A DNA stretch of 64,000 nt from JBJYIN01 sp046237015 (GCF_046237015.1 NZ_JBJYIN010000004.1:186001-250000); one strand, 5' to 3'. Counted from the stretch's first letter, positions 54,211-63,503 are shown. Numbers and translations: made by a program. The notes: a model not told the origin generated them from the sequence alone.

Positions 54211-55461
54211 ATGCGTGTTGTCATTCTGGGAAGTGGCGTGATTGGCGTTAGTACAGCCTGGTATCTTGCTCAGGCTGGGCATGATGTTACGGTGATCGAT
54301 CGGCAACCTGAGCCGGCGCTTGAAACCAGCGCCGCCAATGCGGGTCAGATATCACCCGGTTATTCGGCACCTTGGGCCGCGCCGGGCATACCGTTGAAAG
54401 CGATTAAATGGATGTTTCAACGTCATGCGCCACTGGCTATTCGTCTGGATGGTTCGGCTGAGCAATTGCGCTGGATGTGGCAAATGTTACTTAACTGCGA
54501 TAGCCGCCATTATAAGGTCAATAAGGCACGTATGGTGCGATTGGCGGAATATAGCAGAGCGTGCCTGCAAAAATTGCGACAGGATACGGCTATCCACTAT
54601 GAGGGACGGCAGGGGGGAACGTTACAGTTATTTAGAACAGAACAACAGTTTGAAAATGCGGCGAGAGACATCGCAGTACTCAAGGATGCAGGCGTACCTT
54701 ATCAGTTGTTGACGAATGTAGAGCTGGCAACGGTGGAGCCAGCACTGGCGAGTACAACAAAAAAGCTCACGGGTGGTTTACGCTTACCGCTCGATGAAAC
54801 GGGAGACTGCCAGTTATTTACCCGTCATCTGGCTAAAATGGCTGAATCGCACGGTGTGATATTCAAACTGGGACAGAATGTTCGTCATTTGCTTGTGGAT
54901 GGACAGCAGGTAACAGGAGTGCAATGTGACGATCACGTGATCACCGCTGATGCCTACGTCATGGCATGTGGTTCCTATTCAACTGGCTTACTACGCGACT
55001 GGTTTTCTATCCCGGTCTATCCTTTGAAAGGGTATTCTCTGACTATTCCGTTGACGAACGATGCTGCGGCTCCTGTATCCACGGTGCTGGATGAAACGTA
55101 TAAAGTCGCGATTACCCGTTTCGAACAACGCATTCGTGTTGGCGGAATGGCTGAAATTGTAGGTTTCAATACGACGTTGAATCCTAAACGACGTGAAACA
55201 CTGGAAATGGTCGTTGGCGATTTATATCCTCATGCGGGTCACATTGAACAGGCAGTCTTTTGGACAGGATTACGTCCAATGACGCCAGATGGTACACCGT
55301 TGGTGGGACGTTCGCCGTTGAAGAATCTTTATCTGAATACCGGGCACGGAACATTAGGATGGACAATGGCCTGTGGATCTGGGCAATTGTTGGCGGATAT
55401 TATTTCTGGAAAAACGCCAGATATTCAATCGGATGACTTGTCATTGCAACGTTACGCCTGA
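54211..55461 (+). CDS. dadA: D-amino acid dehydrogenase, FAD subunit
   Basis: DadA oxidises D-alanine and other D-amino acids to keto acids, feeding electrons to the respiratory chain. The 416-residue flavoprotein has the dinucleotide motif GSGVIG (7-12), ETSAANAGQISPGYSAPWAAP and NTGHGTLGWTMACGSG. Start at 54211 fits AGGAGG 9 bases upstream and the E. coli alignment. The C-terminus is shorter than E. coli DadA (432 residues). The alanine racemase gene dadX that normally follows is absent. Confidence 0.95.
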   Translation: MRVVILGSGVIGVSTAWYLAQAGHDVTVIDRQPEPALETSAANAGQISPGYSAPWAAPGIPLKAIKWMFQRHAPLAIRLDGSAEQLRWMWQMLLNCDSRHYKVNKARMVRLAEYSRACLQKLRQDTAIHYEGRQGGTLQLFRTEQQFENAARDIAVLKDAGVPYQLLTNVELATVEPALASTTKKLTGGLRLPLDETGDCQLFTRHLAKMAESHGVIFKLGQNVRHLLVDGQQVTGVQCDDHVITADAYVMACGSYSTGLLRDWFSIPVYPLKGYSLTIPLTNDAAAPVSTVLDETYKVAITRFEQRIRVGGMAEIVGFNTTLNPKRRETLEMVVGDLYPHAGHIEQAVFWTGLRPMTPDGTPLVGRSPLKNLYLNTGHGTLGWTMACGSGQLLADIISGKTPDIQSDDLSLQRYA

Positions 55462-55502
55462 TGGCGTAACTCAGCAGGATAATCCTCTTTGTTTGAGAGA
55501 GT

Positions 55503-55530
55503 TATACCCAAAATAATTCAAGTTTCAGGA
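55503..55530 (-). repeat. ERIC end fragment
   Basis: TATACCCAAAATAATTCAAGTTTCAGGA is the right arm of an ERIC element in reverse orientation, cut off directly against an IS110-type transposase remnant. Confidence 0.75.
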
Positions 55531-55760
55531 TAGTCAACAGTTTGTGCATACTGGCAACCAAAGCCGCTTTCTTTGGTTTTCCCGCCTCCACCAAACGTTG
55601 ATAAAAATCTCTGAGCGCCGGGTTATATCGAGCAGTAACTAATGTCGCCATAAGTCGCTGCGAACCCGGTGTAGACACTGAATATCCCGCTGTTCAATAC
55701 TTTTTCCCAGTACGTATCGCATACCTGGACAACTATCCGTTTCAACAATAGCGGTGGCAC
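55525..55760 (-). pseudogene. IS110/IS1111-family transposase remnant
   Basis: Two pieces of one transposase are visible in different frames: GMRYVLGKSIEQRDIQCLHR (about 55655-55730), typical of the middle of IS1111-group transposases, and RYNPALRDFYQRLVEAGKPK followed by KAALVASMHKLLTI (about 55527-55620), typical of their C-terminus. The region between is deleted and frameshifted, and no start or complete domain remains. No terminal inverted repeats were recognised. Confidence 0.7.
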
Positions 55761-55900
55761 CATTTTTGTCGTTTTGACTTCCCATTCGATACTGCGTTCT
55801 GATTTGTCTGATCTCATGTCCGAATGTCTTAAACTAGAGGAACCAGTAATTTGCACTTACAGTATGATTCATTTAGGAATGTTCAGGACTGACTGGTGGT

Positions 55901-55966
55901 GTGAGCTTGCCGAATGGGACGCGGCAGCGGTATCGTTACGATGTGTTTGGTCGCCGAATTCAGAAT
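55901..55966 (+). pseudogene. Rhs core fragment
   Basis: Twenty-two codons read VSLPNGTRQRYRYDVFGRRI plus QN, matching the repeat end of Rhs proteins (typically ...YRYDALGRRI...). This short relic of an rhs open reading frame is cut by an ERIC fragment 50 bp downstream. No other YD repeats are present, so the parent gene has been lost. The longer open frames through this segment are chimeric and not real genes. Confidence 0.65.
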
Positions 55967-56012
55967 ATGTGCGAGGGGCAACTCCCGTCAGTGCAGGCGG
56001 TAGTGTGGGCGG

Positions 56013-56100
56013 TGTACCCGCCATACTTCAAGTTGCATGTGTGTTGGCCACGCTCGTTACTCGGCTCATCCATGAACTTCGACTCGTTGGGGCCGGTGCC
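56013..56100 (+). repeat. Truncated long-form ERIC
   Basis: TGTACCCGCCATACTTCAAG, TTGCATGTGTGTTGG and CTCGTTACTCGGCTCATCCA match the left arm and insertion part of the long ERIC form at 8839-9041; the central core and right arm are missing. Confidence 0.75.
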
Positions 56101-56272
56101 TGCATCACACGCCTACAGGAAAGTGTGATATTTTATGATCATCGTATGTCAGATGTTTATTTCGCTGAAAAAGAAGTTGATTATAGGGTCCTAATGTAAA
56201 TAGGAAACTCGTTCCTTCTGAATATACTGGCATTTATCTACCCTTAAATATTGATAAATAGGGAATATAACT

Positions 56273-56560
56273 ATGCACGATTGGATATTACTTTCTCTAT
56301 TAGTCTATTGGGGCAAAGGAGAATTAGTCATCAAATTGTTGGACAATAGCTCTGAATCAGTTGTCATAAAGGCTAATGGTATTAGGTTGATTAATATTCC
56401 CAAAAATGACAAGTGGGGCGAGAGCGTGAGCATTAATGGAATTATTGAGTTGGGAAGAGATTCCGATGGACTTGAAAGAATGAAAATTGAAATTCAATCG
56501 GGTGATGTTATAGAAATAGTTGCAGAGGAAATTCTTTTCCAAAATCAGTCTGTTTTCTGA
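56273..56560 (+). CDS. Small AT-rich gene, possible Rhs-type immunity protein
   Basis: The 95-residue product (MHDWILLSLLVYWGKGELVI...) resembles in layout small proteins encoded after Rhs toxin tips, which often begin MHDW and contain IPKNDKWGESVSIN- and IEIQSGDVIEI-like strands; this family link is from memory and unverified. It is predicted all-beta with no signal or membrane helix. AGGGAAT precedes the ATG. GC content is clearly lower than the flanking backbone. The nearby Rhs core fragment supports an orphan immunity role, but no toxin domain remains. Confidence 0.6.
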   Translation: MHDWILLSLLVYWGKGELVIKLLDNSSESVVIKANGIRLINIPKNDKWGESVSINGIIELGRDSDGLERMKIEIQSGDVIEIVAEEILFQNQSVF

Positions 56561-56622
56561 AATTTGATACTTTGTGTTAATAGCGCGAAAGCGCTTTAAC
56601 GACTCTTCCTTTTTCTTTATTT

Positions 56623-56930
56623 GGTAATGCCTCCAGTTAGTAGAACATGTATTTTTCGATAAAGGCACCGATGACTTTTTTTGAGGAGTCCAATGGAGTG
56701 TGAGAAACCAATCGTTTTATGAGCCAGCCGTTTAATTTTGGTTAGTAATATCAGATTGCTACGTTCGATGCGTTGGGTAAAAATCTTGCCGGTCATCGCT
56801 GGTGAACATGCTAATATTAAACGGTTTCAACAGAGTCAGTAACTCCCAGCATGTTTCATCAGTGTGCGGTCCGAAAATCCCGCCAGTTTTGGTGTCGTAA
56901 GCGTATCAGGGCCAGTGTTGTAGCCTCTTG
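56623..56930 (-). pseudogene. IS1-family transposase remnant
   Basis: Leftward, pieces of an IS1 InsB-type transposase are readable in shifting frames: YAYDTKTGGIFGPHTDETCW, ELLTLLKPFNISMFTSDD, GKIFTQRIERSNLILL, RLAHKTIGFSHSIGLL and, after a frameshift, VIGAFIEKYMFY. The left end GGTAATGCCTCCAGTTAG at 56623-56640 resembles an IS1 terminal repeat (GGTAATGACTCCAACTTA). Start, internal segments and the other end are missing. Confidence 0.75.
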
Positions 56931-57026
56931 TTGTCAACGAGCAGATGCAGGGCAGCGAAGTACTACACCATGGTAAATCGTTGGAATACCAGCCTTTACG
57001 CTAATAAATACGACCTTGGAGATGTT

Positions 57027-57332
57027 ATGACAATAAGAGACAAAATGTTGGAAATGAAAGAAATGTTAGAAGGTGCTGGCTGGAAGATATTAAATGAAGG
57101 TGAGATTTTTACTGTTTTTGACGATGAAATAGAATGGGATATGCTCAACGAAAGGACATTGAGTAAGGAAACTTTGACTTTTTGTTTGTTTGATGATTTA
57201 GGAAGGAGAACCTCTAAGTTATCTGATATTTTCTACGTAAAAAGAAATAAAGACAATGGTAAGCTTGATTTTGATAAAAAGAATAAAAGCTGGAAGACTG
57301 ATTTAAAAAACTTCATCTATAGCACTAAATGA
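57027..57332 (+). CDS. Small AT-rich gene of unknown function, 101 aa
   Basis: ATG at 57027 with GGAG 7 bases upstream gives 101 residues (MTIRDKMLEMKEMLEGAGWK...). The protein is highly charged, with an acidic N-terminal half (FDDEIEWDMLNE) and a Lys/Asn-rich end. No family is recognised. The AT-rich codon use, the IS1 remnant just upstream and the Rhs relic suggest it is horizontally acquired cargo, possibly another orphan immunity gene. The longer frame starting at 56928 runs into IS1 remnant sequence and is unlikely. Confidence 0.55.
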   Translation: MTIRDKMLEMKEMLEGAGWKILNEGEIFTVFDDEIEWDMLNERTLSKETLTFCLFDDLGRRTSKLSDIFYVKRNKDNGKLDFDKKNKSWKTDLKNFIYSTK

Positions 57333-57478
57333 AAATATTGTACCGGAAACGATCATCAATGATCTTCCGGTTCATTGTGTAGTCGCTCAGTTGCGGTTAT
57401 AAAAGGCTGGTGACATCAGGAATGTACCTATGACAGGGATATTGGTGGGCATAAGTTAGGTATTGATGGCGTTTGAAT

Positions 57479-58678
57479 TTAATGAGGCGTCAATGAGGTA
57501 ATACTGCCTTTAATATTTCGGGTTAACCATCTGGCGTGTACCGCAATTAAAGCGGCGCATAGCATAACCAGAGCCAGGGAAACCTTATAAGGCAGTGGTA
57601 GTGCCATCGCGGTAAGTCCAAGTGCCGCTCCGCCTGCCATCTGAATGAATCCCACCAACGCGGACGCAATTCCCGCTTCATTGGCATAAGGTTCTAATGC
57701 GTAACTGGTTGCGGGGCCGATCAGAAATGCCAACCCAGCGCAGGCTAGTGCAACAGGTAGCATGTAGCTTGGCCAAGTGTCTTGCCAGTGAGGTGGAAGC
57801 ACGATTACGCCGCCGAGTAGACTAATACAGCCTAATCCCATCAGCAGACTGCCTATCGTGAGGCAAACAGGGCGTCCAACTTTACGAATGATGCGGTTAG
57901 CAAAGAAGCTGACCAACATGATCCAAAATCCATTTCCACCAAATGCGATTGAAAATTGCAGAGGTGTCAGCTTTGCTTCGTTCATCAGAACAACCGAGGA
58001 GAAGGTAACGTAGGTCAACGCCATCCCCATAGCCCCAGCATTAACAAATGCGAAACCGAAAAAGCGAGGATCGGTGAGAATACGTCCATATTGCCGTAAT
58101 GGAATACCTCGCACTGACAATGTTGATGTTGGACGCGTTTCTGGCAGGAAAAAAATGACCAGAATCAGGATAACAGTGCTGTACGCCGACAGAAACCAGA
58201 AAGGGGCTCGCCAGCCAAATGTCTCAGCGAGTAGCCCGCCTAATAGTGGGGCGAGGGCTGGCACGATATTTAGCGTGCCATTAAGAAAGCCAAATGTTCT
58301 CGCCGCCTCATCGCCATTCAACCGGTCTCGAACACCGCTGAAAATAGCGACAGCCGTACAGCAGACGGCCATGCCTTGCAAAAGGCGGGATAGTACAAAA
58401 ATGTCGGCATCCGTCGCCAAAGCAGCCATCGTGGCGCCCAGAATATAGATGATCACTCCAGCCAAAGCCATTGGTCGGCGACCATAACGATCGGCGAGTG
58501 GCCCTGCGACTAACTGACCTAAACCCATAACCAGAATAAAAAGTGCGATGGTCGATTGAATCAGTGATTCTGTGCTAGTTAAGTTTTGTGCAATCGTAGG
58601 AATCAAGGGTAAATAAATATCGATTCCCAATGGGCCCAGTAGAACCAACGCTAATAAGAGCAGAACAAAATTTGGCAT
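57479..58678 (-). CDS. Bcr/CflA-family drug efflux transporter
   Basis: The 399-residue major facilitator protein has twelve predicted helices and the DHA1 motif A GPLADRYGRRP, with LLGPLGIDIYLPLIPTIAQ and SRLLQGMAVCCTAVAIFSGV typical of Bcr/CflA proton-driven multidrug or chloramphenicol exporters. It is monocistronic. The specific substrate cannot be told from sequence. It marks the end of the accessory segment. Confidence 0.87.
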   Translation of the reverse strand: MPNFVLLLLALVLLGPLGIDIYLPLIPTIAQNLTSTESLIQSTIALFILVMGLGQLVAGPLADRYGRRPMALAGVIIYILGATMAALATDADIFVLSRLLQGMAVCCTAVAIFSGVRDRLNGDEAARTFGFLNGTLNIVPALAPLLGGLLAETFGWRAPFWFLSAYSTVILILVIFFLPETRPTSTLSVRGIPLRQYGRILTDPRFFGFAFVNAGAMGMALTYVTFSSVVLMNEAKLTPLQFSIAFGGNGFWIMLVSFFANRIIRKVGRPVCLTIGSLLMGLGCISLLGGVIVLPPHWQDTWPSYMLPVALACAGLAFLIGPATSYALEPYANEAGIASALVGFIQMAGGAALGLTAMALPLPYKVSLALVMLCAALIAVHARWLTRNIKGSITSLTPH

Positions 58679-58878
58679 AAATAACAGAAACCTGAGTTTT
58701 ACTTAGCGACTTTTATCATATTGGGCATAGCGTAATGGTCCGATCGGAGAAATGAAAGAATTAAATCATTTCAGTGATTGGCACATCACGGTGTTACATT
58801 TTTAGTGACGTTGTCACTATTTTTTGAAAGCAGCCGATTATTTTTTCAATATGGTTCGTTTGTTAATGTGTCTGCTGG

Positions 58879-58907
58879 AAAAAATAAGTCCCTGCCTGAA
58901 CAGGGAC
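58879..58907 (-). terminator. Terminator of yeaG-yeaH
   Basis: Leftward, GTCCCTG ttca GGCAGGGAC TTATTTTTTC forms a hairpin with a T run 37 bp after yeaH. Confidence 0.88.
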
Positions 58908-58943
58908 AAGAGGAGGATTTGGGTTAAATGTAGTGAACGGCGA

Positions 58944-60218
58944 TCAGTGACCAACCGTCTGTTTGCGAAACAGTTCGCGGAACACGGGATAAATATCATT
59001 GGAATCACGAATGTGTTGCATGGCGAAATTATCAAATTCGTCGCGGAGTATTTCATACTCATGCCACAGTGTTTGATGTGAGCGCCGGGTAATTTCAATG
59101 TAGCTATAATAACGGACCATTGGCAGCAACTGCTTTGCCAAAATCTGGTGGCAGAGCGGGGAATCATCCGCCCAGTTATCGCCATCGGAAGCTTGCGCAG
59201 CATAAATATTCCATTGCGCCGGATCATAACGTTCGCGAACAACCTCTTCCATGAGTTTCAACGCGCTGGATACAATCGTACCGCCAGTTTCTTGTGAGTA
59301 AAAAAACTCCTGCTCATCGACCTCTTTGGCCTGCGTGTGATGACGGATATAGACGACATCAACGTTTTTATAGTTCCGACTAAGAAACAGATAGAGCAGG
59401 ATATAAAAGCGTTTAGCCATATCTTTGGTTGTCTGATCCATCGAACCCGAGACATCCATCAGGCAAAACATCACGGCCTGACTGGACGGCTCGGGTCGGC
59501 GTTCATAATTTCTATAGCGTAAATCAAATGTGTCAATGAACGGTACGCTCGCTATTTTCTGACGGAGTTCTGCAATACGTTGGCGTAAACGTTCTTCCTC
59601 CAGCAGTTGGACTGGCTCAGTATGTGCCAATTGCTCCAGCGTTTCTTCCAGCGCATGCAATTCTCGCCGCTTGCCCGCCGTCATTGCCATCCGTCGGGCG
59701 AGGGAGTTTTGCAGTGAGCGTACCACGCTGATATTAGCGGGAACGCCGTTTGCAGTGTATCCCGCGCGATGAGTCTTGAACTCATTGAGCTGTCGATGCT
59801 GCGTTTTTTTTAAATTAGGCAATGCCAGATCTTCGAATAAGAGATCGAGGTATTCATCTTTGGAGATCTGGAATACAAATTCATCCTGGCCTTCACCATC
59901 ATTACTGGCATCGCCTTGACCGCCACCTCCGCTGCCACCTCCTTGTGGCCGTTCGATACGATCGTTTTGCACAAAATGGTCGTTGCCCGGATGGACACGA
60001 TGGCGGTGTCCTCCGCGAGCCTGATGAAACATGGGTTCGTTGATGTCTTTACTGGGGATCGACACCGACTCCCCGCTTTCAATATCGGTTACCGAACGCT
60101 TATTAATGGCCTCGGAAATCGACTGTTTTATTTGCGACTTGTAGCGGCGCAAAAAGCGCTGGCGATTCACCATGCTCTTGTTTTTGCCATTTAGCCGTCG
60201 ATCAATGAAATAGGCCAT
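58944..60218 (-). CDS. yeaH: DUF444 protein YeaH
   Basis: The 424-residue protein matches E. coli YeaH, partner of the kinase YeaG in stationary phase and nitrogen stress. A Gly-rich linker (about 88-105, PQGGGSGGGGQGDASNDGEG) precedes a von Willebrand A-like domain with the metal site DVSGSMD and LMDVSGS context. Start at 60218 (MAYFIDRRLNGKNKS) fits E. coli and GGGGGAAG upstream; the frame stays open ten codons more. 36 bp after yeaG. Confidence 0.94.
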   Translation of the reverse strand: MAYFIDRRLNGKNKSMVNRQRFLRRYKSQIKQSISEAINKRSVTDIESGESVSIPSKDINEPMFHQARGGHRHRVHPGNDHFVQNDRIERPQGGGSGGGGQGDASNDGEGQDEFVFQISKDEYLDLLFEDLALPNLKKTQHRQLNEFKTHRAGYTANGVPANISVVRSLQNSLARRMAMTAGKRRELHALEETLEQLAHTEPVQLLEEERLRQRIAELRQKIASVPFIDTFDLRYRNYERRPEPSSQAVMFCLMDVSGSMDQTTKDMAKRFYILLYLFLSRNYKNVDVVYIRHHTQAKEVDEQEFFYSQETGGTIVSSALKLMEEVVRERYDPAQWNIYAAQASDGDNWADDSPLCHQILAKQLLPMVRYYSYIEITRRSHQTLWHEYEILRDEFDNFAMQHIRDSNDIYPVFRELFRKQTVGH

Positions 60219-60254
60219 ACTTCCCCCAAACGACGTTGCCAGCTTCATGCACCA

Positions 60255-62189
60255 TTATGATGATTTCCTCACCCGCAGATACCATTCGCACAGCAAACGG
60301 ACCTGTTTTCGGGTGTAGCCTTTTTCCATCATCCGATCGACAAAATCATCATGTTTTTTCTGCTCATCCGTCGAGGTTTTGGTGTTGAATGAAATGACAG
60401 GCAGAAGTTCTTCGGTGTTGGAAAACATTTTCTTCTCAATCACCGTCCGTAATTTTTCGTAACTGGTCCAGTTAGGGTTACGTCCGCTGTTGTTTGCGCG
60501 AGCGCGCAGCACAAAGTTGACGATTTCATTACGGAAGTCTTTGGGGTTACTGATGCCTGCTGGTTTTTCGATCTTCTCCAGTTCGGCATTGAGCGATTCC
60601 CGGTCAAATAACTGCCCGGTATCAGGATCGCGGTATTCCTGATCCTGAATCCAGAAATCGGCATAGGTGACATAGCGGTCAAAAATGTTTTGTCCGTATT
60701 CCGAGTAAGATTCCAGGTAGGCGGTCTGGATTTCTTTGCCGATGAACTCCGCATATTTGGGAATCAGGTAGCCTTTCAGGTGCTCCAGATATTTCTCAGC
60801 CTGATCTTGTGGAAATTGTTCACGCTCGATTTGCTGTTCCAACACGTAAAACAGGTGTACCGGGTTGGCTGCGACTTCACTGTGATCGAAATTGAAGACG
60901 CGGGACAGGATCTTAAACGCAAATCGGGTCGACAGGCCATTCATGCCTTCATCCACACCGGCGTAATCACGATACTCCTGATAGGATTTCGCTTTTGGAT
61001 CGGTATCTTTCAGGCTCTCTCCATCGTAAACCCGCATTTTGGAATAAAGACTGGAGTTTTCCGGCTCCTTCAGACGGGACAGAATAGAAAAACGAGCCAG
61101 CGTTTCCAGCGTGCCAGGGGCGCATGGCGCATGTGTCAACTCACTGTGATTCAACAGTTTGTCGTAGATTTTGACTTCTTCTGAAACGCGCAGGCAGTAC
61201 GGTACCTTTACGATATACACGCGATCAAGAAACGCTTCGTTGTTTTTGTTATTGCGGAACTGCACCCATTCCGATTCATTGGAGTGAGCCAGAATAATGC
61301 CATTGAATGGCAGGGCAGCGATGCCTTCGGTTCCGTTATAGTTGCCTTCTTGTGTTGCTGTCAGCAAAGGATGCAGCACTTTAATCGGGGCTTTGAACAT
61401 CTCGACGAATTCCATAATGCCCTGGTTGGCACGGCAGAGTGCGCCTGAATAGCCATAAGCATCGGGATCGTTCTGGGCATAATGTTCCAGTTTGCGGATA
61501 TCCACTTTACCGACCAGCGCGGAGATATCCTGATTATTCTCATCACCGGGTTCGGTTTTGGCTATGCCGACCTGCGCCAGAATGGATGGCCAGACTTTGA
61601 CGACTTTAAACTTAGAGAGATCGCCGCCAAATTCCTGTAGGCGTTTTGCTGCCCATGGCGACATGATCGTACCCAGATAGCGTCGCGGAATAGCGTATTC
61701 TTTCTCCAGTATGGCGGCATCTTCCTGCGGATTAAACAGGCAGAGCGGGTGATCGTTCACCGGACTCCGCTCACCGTTAGCACTGAGAATATATATCGGG
61801 ACGCGTTGCATCAGCGCTTTGAGTCGCTCAGCCAATGATGATTTACCACCACCAACTGGACCCAGCAGATACAGAATCTGTTTCTTTTCTTCTAATCCTT
61901 GAGCTGCGTGTTTTAAATAAGAGACAATTTGTTCTATGGCTTCTTCCATACCATAAAACTCTTCAAATGCAGGATAGCGGGCAATCACCCGGTTCGAAAA
62001 GAGACGGGATAAACGCGATTCATGAGCGGTATCCACCATCACGGGTTCGCCGATTGCCATTAATAATCGTTCGGCGGCGTTAGCGTACGCGCTACGATCC
62101 TGCTGGCAGATAGTAAGGAATTCCTGCAATGTGAACTCTTCATCCTTGGCAGCGTCGTAACGCTGACGGTAGTGATCAAATATGTTCAT
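60255..62189 (-). CDS. yeaG: PrkA-type serine/threonine protein kinase YeaG
   Basis: The 644-residue protein equals E. coli YeaG in length. It has an AAA-like N-terminal ATPase domain with Walker A GPVGGGKS (110-117) and a C-terminal PrkA domain with the end KGYTRKQVRLLCEWYLRVRKSS. It is reported as a kinase that helps set stress and metabolic state in nitrogen starvation. The start at 62189 is chosen by alignment (MNIFDHYRQRY). First gene of yeaGH; a 500-bp gap separates it from mipA. Confidence 0.95.
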   Translation of the reverse strand: MNIFDHYRQRYDAAKDEEFTLQEFLTICQQDRSAYANAAERLLMAIGEPVMVDTAHESRLSRLFSNRVIARYPAFEEFYGMEEAIEQIVSYLKHAAQGLEEKKQILYLLGPVGGGKSSLAERLKALMQRVPIYILSANGERSPVNDHPLCLFNPQEDAAILEKEYAIPRRYLGTIMSPWAAKRLQEFGGDLSKFKVVKVWPSILAQVGIAKTEPGDENNQDISALVGKVDIRKLEHYAQNDPDAYGYSGALCRANQGIMEFVEMFKAPIKVLHPLLTATQEGNYNGTEGIAALPFNGIILAHSNESEWVQFRNNKNNEAFLDRVYIVKVPYCLRVSEEVKIYDKLLNHSELTHAPCAPGTLETLARFSILSRLKEPENSSLYSKMRVYDGESLKDTDPKAKSYQEYRDYAGVDEGMNGLSTRFAFKILSRVFNFDHSEVAANPVHLFYVLEQQIEREQFPQDQAEKYLEHLKGYLIPKYAEFIGKEIQTAYLESYSEYGQNIFDRYVTYADFWIQDQEYRDPDTGQLFDRESLNAELEKIEKPAGISNPKDFRNEIVNFVLRARANNSGRNPNWTSYEKLRTVIEKKMFSNTEELLPVISFNTKTSTDEQKKHDDFVDRMMEKGYTRKQVRLLCEWYLRVRKSS

Positions 62190-62692
62190 AGCGATGCCCA
62201 TCCTTCGTCGATTAGCACAGATTAAGAGAGCGAGTGGAATAATATCTGGCTGATAAGCCAATTAATGTATTGCCCCCTGAAAGAAGAAGCTTCCCTGAGT
62301 ACAGCAACCCTTATGCCAACTTGTGATTAAGCGTCATTTTGCGATTTTCTTCATCCTTGCTGACGTGGGAAACTTCACCTTCTGTATTAAAGCGTAGTTT
62401 GCATCCGTAAAATTGCCTCTACTCAATAGACATATTTTTAAGACATATCAAGGACTCACTTCCGGACAATTGCGTGTATCATTCCGTTGGGTTGTCGTCA
62501 GGGCGGATGTCATGTATTCGTCATAAGGCGGTATTATTGATGTATCCTTTATCTTTCAAGTTCAAGTGGTGTTGTTGGGTATATAACATGTTCACTTATC
62601 TTATTTTGAATTAATCTGATAGAGATAAGGTGGGTCACTCATGCTGTGTGTCTCTTTTGGCCATAACCACATGTAATAGGAAATAGAAAACA

Positions 62693-63442
62693 GTGAAAAA
62701 CTCTCAAATCTATTTATTGGCAGCGCTTGCGTCTGGCGTCATAGCATTGCCTTCCGCTTATGCGGCCGAAGTGTCTTTAGGTATTGGGGCCGCGGGGTCA
62801 ACATCAGTGTATCGTGGTGTTGATGATGACCTTATTCCTCTTCCTGTCCTGAATTACGAAAGTGAGAACTTCTATTTTCGTGGCTTAGGCGGTGGTTACT
62901 ACCTATGGAATGACGGTGCCAATCGCCTTTCCCTGACGGCATACTATTTGCCATTAGGTTTTAAACCCGGCGATAGCGACGATCGGCGAATGAAGCAGTT
63001 AGATAAGCGTCGTGGAACGCTAATGGCTGGTTTGGCCTATCGACATATTGCTGACTGGGGGGAAATCCGCACGGTTCTGGCTGGTGATACGCTGGATTAT
63101 AGTGATGGATTTGCCTGGGATGCGACGTATCTCTACCGGTTTACCATGGGGGATTTAAGCCTTGTGCCCGGTATTGGCGCAACCTGGTTTAGTGAAAATA
63201 TGAACCGGTACTATTACGGAGTGAGCAGCAGCGAATCAGCCCGCTCAGGTTTTGCTCGCTATCGTCCCGATGATGGTTGGGCTCCGTATCTGGAACTGAG
63301 TGCAAACTATCAGATTAATTCGAGTTGGAGCACATGGGCCGTTGGCCGCTATACGCGGTTGTCTGATGAGATGAAAGATAGTCCGATTGTCGACAAAAGC
63401 TACAGTGCCACGATGAGTGTTGGTGTGAGCTATCGGTTCTGA
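62693..63442 (+). CDS. mipA: MltA-interacting outer-membrane protein MipA
   Basis: MipA (OmpV family) is an outer-membrane barrel that in E. coli scaffolds the murein transglycosylase MltA with PBP1B. The 249-residue protein starts with GTG preceded by TAGGAAAT, has a signal peptide (about 1-24, ending SAYA) and FRGLGGGYYLWNDGANRLSLT and YYYGVSSSESARSGF family stretches, ending in Phe. It reads away from yeaG as in E. coli. The 500-bp upstream gap shows no other gene. Confidence 0.92.
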   Translation: MKNSQIYLLAALASGVIALPSAYAAEVSLGIGAAGSTSVYRGVDDDLIPLPVLNYESENFYFRGLGGGYYLWNDGANRLSLTAYYLPLGFKPGDSDDRRMKQLDKRRGTLMAGLAYRHIADWGEIRTVLAGDTLDYSDGFAWDATYLYRFTMGDLSLVPGIGATWFSENMNRYYYGVSSSESARSGFARYRPDDGWAPYLELSANYQINSSWSTWAVGRYTRLSDEMKDSPIVDKSYSATMSVGVSYRF

Positions 63443-63479
63443 TAGAGATTGGCGATATTGGTGCATCTGCTGCACAAAC

Positions 63480-63503
63480 AAATGGGGTGATGACACCCCA
63501 TTT
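63480..63503 (+). terminator. Terminator of mipA
   Basis: AAATGGGGTG atga CACCCCATTT lies 38 bp after mipA; T run short (TTTGC). Confidence 0.75.

Noticed and set aside
55774..56199. 141-codon open frame across the Rhs and ERIC fragments
   Set aside because: It is a chimera running through a different frame of the Rhs relic and through an ERIC element; not a real gene.
62545..62585. CTTTCAAGTTCAAGTGGTGT followed by TGTTGGGTATATA, like two ERIC arm ends fused
   Set aside because: Too short and degenerate to distinguish from chance.
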